Below are positions 24,343-33,060 of a DNA stretch of 64,000 nt, piece after piece (within the stretch, counting starts at the first letter, position 1; each line of letters begins with the position of its first letter). The DNA is from Zygnema cylindricum (taxonomy: Eukaryota; Streptophyta; Zygnematophyceae; Zygnematales; Zygnemataceae), in contig JBBHKE010002835.1 in the NCBI GenBank assembly GCA_037447655.1, positions 62,001 through 126,000 on the forward strand, read 5' to 3'. The translations under genes and the position numbers were made by a program. A model generated the notes under the pieces. It did no database searches. It had not been told where the DNA came from and was given only the letters and a program-made list of their open reading frames with translations.

Positions 24343-24579
24343 AAGTCCTCAGGGTGGACAGCTTCTAATAAGCGTCTAGGAAAATCCTGACCCCTTAATG
24401 TTTCAGCAAAAACAACTGCCACCCTCGCAGATAAAAACTCTGACCACCTGCACCCCTGTGAAGGGAATTCTCCCTTGAGTCGATAGCAAAAAGAATCTCT
24501 GAATTTGCTCCCCTGAGCACTAAGTTATGGAGGGTCAAAGTTTACCTTTGTACAGAAGCTCTCTGGGAGAGAGGGTCCT
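24323..24579 (-). repeat. 5' LTR of element A, first segment
   Basis: This holds the 3' end of the 5' LTR in element orientation, including the gag ATG (24340-24342). Element B interrupts it at the target GTCCT (24575-24579). Confidence 0.9.
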
Positions 24580-25766
24580 TGAAACTCTGAGACCTCCATT
24601 GGCCCTCAGAGTATGCAGATCCAAAAGAAGCTAATCTAGATAGTGCCGACTCCAGGTTGATATAAACCCAAATGACTGACCCCTTGACAGTCAAAACCCC
24701 AATATAGATTCACCCCTGTGAAATAACACTTTCTGAGCATTCCACCACAGAATGCAAAGTTAGAATATGAGATTTGGACACATTCACCCACTTTGACTTT
24801 CCCTTAGAGATACAGTCACCCTGGCAGACAAAAACTCTGGCCGACTACACCCCTGTGTAGCCTAGACTCCCCTGAGTCCGCAGCAAAAAGAATCACTGAA
24901 AATGGTCAAGTAAATTGATAGTTATGGCTGATCAAAGTTTGCCATTTATACAAAGTGCTCTCTGGGAGAGACAGCTATCTACCCAAAATTTTCTAAGTCC
25001 TATTCCCCCTCTAAAACTCTATCTACTGAAGTACGGCACCAATCAGATTACTGTGTCGTACAGAAAAGTACAGGTGCCGGTGTACTTTCTGTACGGCCAT
25101 TGTACAACATGGCCAAATTGTCGACACGTGTCATAGCCGGATTTGTTTTAGCAATCTCCGGAGTCGCCGCAATCCAACATTGTCGCACCACGTGTCACAT
25201 TACGTGGCGATGGCTGAAAAACGCCAAAAGTACATGTTCCGTGATCGCGGCACCTATCGTGGCCGTCCGATCAAACCGGATACAATTTTAGTCGTTGAAA
25301 ATACGCGCGCGATATTTGTTTCGCGTTCAAAACAAATGCGCGGTATCCGTTTCATAAAATACATTAAATCGTACTCCGTACTATACAAAACTGTATCTAT
25401 GTATTGCGTACCTATTTCCCGTTATACGAACTAGTCTACGTGTACAAATATAAATATTTGTCAAACCTAATATATTCTAGCACTGGCTCTAGTCATATTG
25501 GTTAAAGCTAAAGGTTGATTAGACGGAAGAAAGGTACCAGGATCGAATCCTGGTTCCATCAGTTATTTTAGATGACTCTCTCAAGATTGGCCTTCCTGTC
25601 CTCTTTGGACAGCCTAGGCATCCATGGATCCAACTCCTCTTCAAGTCTTCAGTGACTGCGACAAGTGTGGGGACTTGAGTGAAGAGTTAGAGGCAGGCTG
25701 TCACTGTCCCCTTTTTGCCTTTTATATTTACAAACTATAGACCTAGAAAATACTTAAATTTCAACA
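24580..25766 (-). repeat. 3' LTR of element B (1,187 bp)
   Basis: In element orientation it begins TGTTGAAATTTAAGTATTTTC and ends GAGGTCTCAGAGTTTCA. It carries GACACGTGTC and CCACGTGTCAC boxes around 25120-25200, a GTTTCGCG/CGAAAC-type inverted repeat at ~25315-25350, and a tRNA T-arm-like palindrome at 25536-25554. It lacks a short stretch that the 5' LTR keeps near 27835-27842. Confidence 0.9.
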
Positions 25767-25804
25767 CTCCCCTTATTTTCTAGTCTACTTACTTTCAACT
25801 CCCA

Positions 25805-26233
25805 TCAAAAACAACAAATACATATATATATATATATTTTTCTTTCCTTTTTCCTTTTTCCTTCATGAAGCTTCAAGCGAATATTTTTATATTTAAGAAA
25901 GTGTATTAGATGACCAAAAATAATTTCATCTTGTCGATCATACATTTTATTTAATATCCCATTTTTCATAAATTCGAGCAAAGATTTTATCCACTTCATC
26001 ACTCTTTTATCCACACACAAACAGTTTTCCCTCTTGCGATCCAAACAGCCAGCCCCATCTCCAATCTGCAACATACACCTAGATGCTAACCCTTTTACAG
26101 GCACATCTTCACAAGTGACATCACACCAAGTAGTAATGTCAAATCCATCCACCCCCATATATTCCCAAAAAACACTAGTCCCCACTAAGTTCCTTATAAG
26201 ATCTACATCTTTCGTACTCATATTTTTATCCAT
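25805..26233 (-). pseudogene. Degraded RNase H remnant of element B
   Basis: The reading frame aligns throughout with the RNase H of element A: DITTWCDVTCEDVPVKG for A's DITTWSDASYGDAPMRR, then VMKWIKSLLEFMKNGI for MWVKSLLGELSHLKSGV, then IIFGHLIHFLKYKNIRLKL. Key residues are lost: the Glu of the STMEAEY motif has no counterpart, because that segment is deleted. It directly follows the gag region, so protease, integrase and RT were removed between 26218 and 26233 and upstream. It retains no plausible activity. Confidence 0.75.
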
Positions 26234-26784
26234 GATAGGTACCCCCCATTTTCTGAACTTCCCTCACTCTCTCCCATGGAATTCTTTCCACTATTACTTT
26301 CCCCTAAACCTTTAATCAAATATTTCTCTTCTCCCCTATCCTTTAAAACCTCTTCGAGTTTCACTTCTCCCCTTTCCTCGGAATCCGTTGAAGTCTCCCT
26401 TTCCAACCAGTTTTTTGTTTCCCTATTATCTATAAAGTTATCCTGATTAATTTTATCTTTCCCGTTTTCACATATGGATCCCAGAACTGACTTTTTCATT
26501 TCTAAGTCATACACTCTACACTCCTCGACATCCTCAAGTACCTCCTCTCTCTTTACTTCCCTTATACCTCCAAAAGCACACTGTTGCCTTCGTGCAATTA
26601 CTGTGTGCTTTTCTTTCTTCCCCATACTACTAATCCGGAGAAGCTTTAAAAAATCTTCATCCTCTTTCTCCTCTTCCTCTTCGTCCTCCTCATCCACATT
26701 CCGACTTCTTAGTTTTTCCAAACAAGGGCATTCCTCCATATAATGACCTGGTTCCCTACAAAAGAAGCAAACCCCTTTTTTCAA
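26218..26784 (-). pseudogene. Element B distal gag frame: zinc knuckle and acidic tail
   Basis: The frame opens with a complete CX2CX4HX4C zinc knuckle (CFFCREPGHYMEEC), which binds retroelement RNA in Gag. A strongly acidic run (DEEDEEEEEKEDED) and RRQQCAFGG follow, corresponding to RRQKCAYGG just before the protease in element A. After that the sequence is a Glu/Lys-rich hybrid of leftovers from the protease and integrase/RT linker, including CRVYDLEMKKS. It overlaps the end of the main gag frame by the TTGA at 26784-26781. Reaching it needs a -1 shift or a separate start, and the first codon is TTG, not ATG. It may therefore be the product of a single indel in gag. Confidence 0.65.
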
Positions 26785-27695
26785 AGCTTCGTGTCTTTTC
26801 CTCTCCCTCTTTTTCCACCAAAGTTCCGATAAGGTTTACCTTTGTCTTTCTTCCTCTCATCACGCTTCCGCCAATCACCACTTGCTGAAAATGCATTGAC
26901 CCTGTCCTTTCCCCTACGAAGCTCCAAAGTGCTTTCCCTCACAAGAATTATCCCCATGGTAAAGCTCCAAGTCCATGAGGAGCCATCCATTGCCTGCATA
27001 CGATAAATAATGCTTTCGTACTCACTTGGGAGTTTCATAAGTAGTGTATTAATCTTACTCAACTCAGATTTTACATATCCCGCGCTAGCTAGCTCAACAT
27101 ATAACGCAGCAATATCATTGCAAAACTCTATCATGCTACCGCCTTTATAAACATAGGCATCTATTTCCCGTTTTACTAATTGCTGCCTCTGAATAGTCTC
27201 ACTCTTATAATTCTGAATTAGTACTTCCCATATCTCTGAAGACTTGGTTAGACTTAAAAGAGTGATAGCTATCGACTTACACACATATCTAAGTATGAGA
27301 TGTTTTGCTATAGTGTTTTTGTATTCCCATATTTTTCTGTCATTTTCTTCAGTTTTAATCCCTACATGTGGTACCATAGCTGAGAGCCTAGCTCCCCTCA
27401 CCATAGGTGTCCCTTTTTCCTTCTCCCCTATTTCCCCATCCACGGAAAGATTCTTCCCTTCACCTTCTGCTGCATCTGAGCTCCGGATGATATTCTGGGC
27501 AGCCTCAAATGAATCTCCATAGTAAGCTCCTCCAAAGCCAGGTGGCGGACATCTCACTTGTCCCGAAACAATTCCCGATAAGTGCTTCTCGAAAAGCAAT
27601 CCCGCCATTGTAAACTCCCAATAAGTAAAGTCCGTTCCATCGAACATAGGCACCCTAGATGGTGGGCCCATAACCTGAAACTCTGAGACCTCCAT
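26781..27695 (-). CDS. Gag protein of element B (304 aa)
   Basis: The ATG at 27695-27693 lies 20 bp inside the 5' LTR, so translation runs through the LTR/PBS junction: MEVSEFQVMGPPSRVP. The protein aligns with gag of elements A and F along its length, including FTYWEFTMAGLLFEKHLSGIVSG near the start, QRQQLVKREIDAYVYKGGSMIEFCND around residues 165-195 and INTLLMKLPSEYESIIYRMQ around 215-235. It ends in a basic RKRDERKKDKGKPYRNFGGKRGRGK tail. Gag forms the cytoplasmic particle that packages element RNA. It ends before the zinc knuckle, which lies in the next frame, so the capsid part is open but the nucleocapsid part is detached. An open gag in an element without pol suggests selection, or simply youth. 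Confidence 0.85.
   Translation of the reverse strand: MEVSEFQVMGPPSRVPMFDGTDFTYWEFTMAGLLFEKHLSGIVSGQVRCPPPGFGGAYYGDSFEAAQNIIRSSDAAEGEGKNLSVDGEIGEKEKGTPMVRGARLSAMVPHVGIKTEENDRKIWEYKNTIAKHLILRYVCKSIAITLLSLTKSSEIWEVLIQNYKSETIQRQQLVKREIDAYVYKGGSMIEFCNDIAALYVELASAGYVKSELSKINTLLMKLPSEYESIIYRMQAMDGSSWTWSFTMGIILVRESTLELRRGKDRVNAFSASGDWRKRDERKKDKGKPYRNFGGKRGRGKDTKL
27661..27675 (-). other. Primer-binding site of element B
   Basis: This is the same GGTGGGCCCATAACC as in elements A and D, directly abutting the LTR start at 27676. It matches the plant initiator tRNA-Met anticodon arm 15 of 15 and is translated as part of gag. Confidence 0.85.
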
Positions 27696-28866
27696 TGGCC
27701 CTCAGAGTATGCAGATCCAAAAGAAGCTAATCTAGATAGTGCCGACTCCAAGTTGATATAAACCCAAATGACTGACCCCTTGACAGTTAAAACCCCAATA
27801 TAGATTCACCCCTGTGAAATAACACTTTCTGTGTGCTCAGTTCCACCACAGAATGCAAAGTTAGAATATGAGATTTGGACACATTCACCCACTTTGACTT
27901 TCCCTTAGAGATACAGCCACCCTGGCAGACAAAAACTCTGACCGACTACACCCCTGTGTAGCCTAGACTCCCCTGAGTCCGCAGCAAAAAGAATCACTGA
28001 AAATGGTCAAGTAAATTGATAGTTATGGCTGATCAAAGTTTGCCATTTATACAAAGTGCTCTCTGGGAGAGACAGCTATCTACCCAAAATTTTCTAAGTC
28101 CTATTCCCCCTCTAAAACTCTATCTACTGAAGTACGGCACCAATCAGATTACTGTGTCGTACAGAAAAGTACAGGTGCCGGTGTACTTTCTGTACGGCCA
28201 TTGTACAACATGGCCAAATTGTCGACACGTGTCATAGCCGGATTTGTTTTAGCAATCTCCGGAGTCGCCGCAATCCAACATTGTCGCACCACGTGTCACA
28301 TTACGTGGCGATGGCTGAAAAACGCCAAAAGTACATGTTCCGTGATCGCGGCACCTATCGTGGCCGTCCGATCAAACCGGATACAATTTTAGTCGTTGAA
28401 AATACGCGCGCGATATTTGTTTCGCGTTCGAAACAAATGCGCGGTATCCGTTTCATAAAATACATTAAATCGTACTCCGTACTATACAAAACTGTATCTA
28501 TGTATTGCGTACCTATTTCCCGTTATACGAACTAGTCTACGTGTACAAATATAAATATTTGTCAAACCTAATATATTCTAGCACTGGCTCTAGTCATATT
28601 GGTTAAAGCTAAAGGTTGATTAGACGGAAGAAAGGTACCAGGATCGAATCCTGGTTCCATCAGTTATTTTAGATGACTCTCTCAAGATTGGCCTTCCTGT
28701 CCTCTTTGGACAGCCTAGGCATCCATGGATCCAACTCCTCTTCAAGTCTTCAGTGACTGCGACAAGTGTGGGGACTTGAGTGAAGAGTTAGAGGCAGACT
28801 GTCACTGTCCCCTTTTTGCCTTTTATATTTACAAACTATAGACCTAGAAAATACTTAAATTTCAAC
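27676..28866 (-). repeat. 5' LTR of element B (1,191 bp)
   Basis: It is nearly identical to 24580-25766. It contains the gag ATG near its 3' end in element orientation. The T-arm-like palindrome is at 28637-28655. It is followed by GTCCT and then the remaining LTR of element A. Confidence 0.9.
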
Positions 28867-28871
28867 AGTCC

Positions 28872-29662
28872 TATCTTATAATTTTTCTAAGTCTTATATC
28901 TCTCACAGACTCTATCTACTGATGTACGGAACCAATCAGAATACAGTTTCGTACGCAAAAGTACAGCTGTCGGTGTACTTTATGTACGGACATTGTACGA
29001 CATGGCCTAAATGTCCACACGTGAAATGGCCGGATTCGCTCTTTTAATCCTCGGAGATGTCGCGCTCCAATGTAACATCGCCACGTGTCATCCGATGTGG
29101 CGATGCCCACAAACCGCCGAATTCTTCTTCCGCGATCTCGGCGCTAATTCTGGCCGTCCGATTAAACTCGCATTTGATCGTAGCCGTAATAAATACATGC
29201 GCGGTATTTGTTTCGCTTACGAAATCAATGCGCGGTATTGATTTCTTATCCGTACCGCAATTTGTACTTTTACACTACCATATCTATGTATCCCGTTAAC
29301 AGTTATAGTTAAATGATTTATCCTACGTGTACATGTTTAAATAATTATCGTACTATATAATGCGTAAGACTACTTCTAGACTTAACGGCTAAGGCTACCG
29401 GCTATCTACTCTTTGTCGGCCGGCAGGTACCAGGATCAAATCCTGTCGCCGGCACATACCTTTTAGTAATTAATCCCCTAACTAATATAAATTTCCCGTA
29501 AACCTCAGGATAGCCTAGGTAGCCATGGCTCTAGCTTCCTCTCCAATTTCTCAGTGACTGCGACAAGTTTGAGAGTTGGAGAGAGAAGTTAGAGGTAGAC
29601 TGCCTCAGCTTCTTTATTTCTATTCAGACCTAGAAAATACTCAAAAACCATTAATTTCTACA
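28872..29662 (-). repeat. 5' LTR of element A, second segment
   Basis: It continues A's LTR sequence after the GTCCT duplicate and matches 19183-19973 with scattered substitutions. It ends TTTCTACA at 29662, followed by the target duplicate GCGTC. Confidence 0.9.
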
Positions 29663-29667
29663 GCGTC

Positions 29668-32600
29668 ACCCCACCGAATTTTTGAGGCCCTTAAATGCGA
29701 GTCCGCCTTTTGGTGAGAGTCCTCTTCCTTATGCGAGTTTGTCTCATTGTGCGAGTCCACCTTTCTGTACAAGTTTGTGGTCTTCGTTACCTAGCCAATT
29801 TTTAGAGGTCTCTTGGTGCAAGTACGCCTTTTTGTGCGAGTGAGTGGGCTCCAATATGTAGCCAAATTATCATGGCCACTTGGTGCTATTGGTATTCTTG
29901 GGTGAGTCTCTTTTGGTGCAAATCCCATTTTGAGTAAGAGTCTGTTGCTTGTTATTGTTAGATAAATTTTTGAGGAATCTTCGTGTGAGTCCTCCTCTCG
30001 GTGCACTTCTATGGGCTCCAGTTGGTAGCAAAAAAAATTGGCCTCTTGGTGCCAGTTTGCTTTGTGGTGCAGTGTCGCCTCTTTGTTGTGGGAGTCCGCG
30101 TCTTAAAGGTAGTTTCCCTCTTGGAGTAAGTCTGTAGGATCCAGTTGTTCACCAAAAATATTTGGTCCTCTTGGTGCGATTTTTCTTCGTGGAGCGAGTT
30201 TGCTTTGTGGTGCGAGTTCACCTCTTAGTGCAAGTCTTGTTGTTGACACGAGTTCATTTGTTCCGGTACTTAGCCAAAATTAAGATGTTTATTCGTCCAA
30301 GTTCGTCTTATGGTGCAATTTCGCCTGAAAGAGGGAGTTCTCCTCTAAAGGCAAGTCTTTGTAGAATGTGAGTCCGTGGGCTCTAGTGATTTGTCAATTT
30401 TTTAGGCCTCTTGGTGCGAATCCTCCTCTTGATACGAGTCTTCCTCTTGATGCAAGTGGTCATCTTTTTGCTTTTTTTTCAGTTGGTGCAAGTACGCCTC
30501 TAAGTGCGAGATCTCTTCTTGGTGTGAGTCGGTCGGCACTTGTTTCTATCCAAATTTTAGCGGCTTCCTGGTACGAGTTTGTTTTGTGATCCAAATCTTG
30601 ATCTTTGTGCAAGTCCGCCTCGTGGTGCAAGTTCTTGGGATCTAATACTACATATTTTTTTTAGCGTTTAGGTGCAAGTTTGCCTCTTGGTGCGATTCCA
30701 TCTCAAGGTTCGAGTCGACTTCCTTACGCGGGTTATTTTATTGTTGAGATTGCTTCTCCCAGTGCGAGTGCCTAGGCTCTGACACTAAACCAAATTTCCA
30801 AAGTCCCTTGATGCGAATCCACATCTTAGCGCAAGTCCTCCTCTTATTGCAAGTGATCCTCTTTGTTTTAGTTTTTGGGCTTTGATAATTAGTTAAGTTT
30901 TGAAGGCATCTTTGTGCAAGTAGGTCTCAGAGTGTGAGTCTTTTTTTAATTGCGTGTCTATGGGCTTTAATAGTTAGCCAAATTTTTGAGGTCTATTGGT
31001 GTGATTCGACCTTTTGCTTGGAGTCCCCATCTTAATGCAAGTTCATTTTTCTTGTGTGTGTATAAGGGACGTGGTACTTAACAAAAGTTACGTGGCCTTT
31101 GAGTGGGAGTTTATCTCATTAGGCTAATATGCCTCTTGGTGTGAATCTTATTCTTGGTGTTCGTCATTCTCATGGTGCGAGTTTTTTTCATATTTAAAGT
31201 CCAGAGGCTATGGTACCTATCCAAAATTTACGAGGCATTTTCGTGTGAGTATGCCTTTTTGTGCGAGTTTGTGGGCCCCAATATGTATCCAAATTATCGT
31301 GGCCTCTTTGTGCGATTTTTGTTTCTTAGACCCAATCCGTCTTTTTGTGCTAATCCTCCTCTTGGTGTGAGTCCATGGGCTACTATTGTTTAACAAAAAT
31401 TTTGAAGAACCTTCGAGCGAGTCCTCCTCTTCATATGAGTTTATGGACTCCATATTTTTGTAAACTTTTTCCTGGATTTTTTGTGCGAGTTAGCTTCGTG
31501 GTGCAAGTCTGCCACTTGGTGGGAGTTTGCGTCTTGGAGGCGCCTCTTACTGCGAGTCGGTGGGCTCAAGGTTTTCGCCCAAAATATTTGGGCCACTTGT
31601 TCGAAGTCACCTACGTAGTGCAAGTTTGCTTCGTGGTGCGAGGTTACCTCTTGGTGCAACTATATTTCTTGACGCGAGTTTATGGGTTCCGATACTTATC
31701 CCAAATATAAAGGCCATTTTGTGCAATCTCGTTTTATAGTGTGGTTACGCCTATCGGAGGCAGTCCTCCTCTTTTTGCAAGTCTTTCTTTGGTGCGAATC
31801 TGTGGGCTCCCATTCTTAGTCAAAGTTTGGAGTTAATTTTATGTGAGTTATCGTCTTGGTGCGAGTCCTCTTTTTGGTGCGAGTTCTCCTCTTCGTGCGA
31901 TTCCTCCTCGGTGTGTAAGACCTCTTATTTGTTCAAAGATCCGCTTGGTGCGAGTCCTTCTTTTACTGTGAGTCCGTGGGCTCCACTTTGTAGCCAACTT
32001 TTAGCAGTTTCTTAGTGTGAGTTCGCTTATTGGTCTGAATCCACCTCTTTGTGCAAACTCGCCTTGCCATGCAAATGTGTGGGCTCCAACACTTAACCAG
32101 TTTTTTTAGGCCTTTAGGTGCAAGTTTGCCTCTTGGTGCGATTCCATCTTATGGTACGAGTCAGCTTCCTTATGCATGTTGTTTTATTTGTGCAAGTCCT
32201 TCTCCTAGAATGAGTGCAGAAGCTCCAACACTTAAACCAAAGATACAAGGCCTCTGGGTGCTAGTCCACCTCTTGGTGTAAGTTTTCATCCTATCTTGAT
32301 ATGCCTCTTTGTTCAAGTTTGGGTTCTAGTACTTAGCCAATTTTTCAAGGCCTCTTGGTGCAAGTACTTCTCATACTATAAATCATTCGTTAAGTGTAAG
32401 CCAATAGGCTCTAGTACTTAGCCAATTTTTTGAGGTTTGTTATTGCGATTCAACCTCTTCGTTCGAGTCTTCTTCGTGGTGTGAAATTGTTTTTTTGTGT
32501 GTGTACTTAACCAAATTTACGAGGTCTTTTAGTGCAAGTTTGTCTCATTGTGTAAGTGGGCGTCTTGGTGTGAGTCCTACCTCTAGTGTTAGTAATTCTC

Positions 32601-33060
32601 ATGGTGCGAGTCTTTCTCATAGTTGTCCATATGCCATGTAACTTAGCCAAAATTATCAAGGCCCCTTCGTTCGAGTCCGCCTTATGATGAGAGTCAAAAA
32701 CCTATTACGAGTCCTCTATTTGGTGTTATTTTGCCTTCGGAGGAATTTCATGGACTCCAATACTTAACTTAAGTTTCGAGACTTATTTGTTCATATTTGC
32801 CACGTATTGCAAGTTCGCCTCCTGATGAAAGTTTGTAAGCTACATTACTCGGCCAACTTTTTAACGCCTTTTGGTGTGAGTGTGCAAGTATTCATCTTGG
32901 TGTGTACCCTCATCATGGTACGCGTTTGGCTTTTGTGGGAGTTTATGGGATCCGATACTTTGCCAATTTTTGAAGCCTATAGGTGTTAGTTTACATCTTG
33001 GTGGGTGTTCTCTTCTTGGTGCGTGTCCATAGATACACAACACTTAAGGTAATATTAGAC
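29668..33060. repeat. Degenerate satellite array, right part (3.4 kb)
   Basis: This is the same 15-bp core family as 17807-18922, with the GTGGGCTC...TACTTAGCCAAA block recurring about every 75-160 bp. One frame repeatedly gives PLGAS and the opposite strand TKRRT/HQEAN-type runs, because the core length is divisible by three. Many stops interrupt every frame. The array ends in ordinary AT-rich DNA near 33060. Confidence 0.8.

Larger units (their letters stand above)
24580..28866 (-). mobile_element. Element B: young gag-only copia element (TR-GAG-like, 4.29 kb)
   Basis: It is flanked by GTCCT on both sides (24575-24579 and 28867-28871). After it the LTR of A resumes exactly. LTRs are 24580-25766 and 27676-28866 and differ at about six positions plus one small indel. 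The 1.9-kb internal region holds the PBS, gag and a degraded RNase H tail. Protease, integrase and RT are missing. The near-identical LTRs imply recent movement, which must have used enzymes from another copia copy. Confidence 0.93.
18923..29662 (-). mobile_element. Ty1/copia element A, with element B nested in its 5' LTR
   Basis: The element is flanked by the same 5-bp target duplication, GCGTC, at 18918-18922 and 29663-29667. It inserted in the satellite array. The 3' LTR is 18923-19973. The gag-pol frame is 24342-19984. The PBS is 24308-24322. The 5' LTR is 24323-24579 plus 28872-29662 (1,048 bp). Removing B and one GTCCT copy leaves about 6.45 kb. By eye the two LTRs differ at roughly 30-35 positions (about 3%), so A is older than B, as the nesting requires. 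Confidence 0.93.

Noticed and set aside
25497-25561. Functional tRNA gene in the LTRs
   Set aside because: D-arm- and T-arm-like parts are present, but I cannot pair an acceptor stem or place an anticodon stem, and the A-element copies lack the A-box-like part.
29668-33060. Numerous 60-110 codon frames with PLGAS, TKRRT or HQEAN runs as possible pentapeptide-repeat proteins
   Set aside because: The 15-bp core makes such peptides appear in several frames of both strands at once. All are stopped every ~100 bp, and no start context or conservation of one frame is visible.
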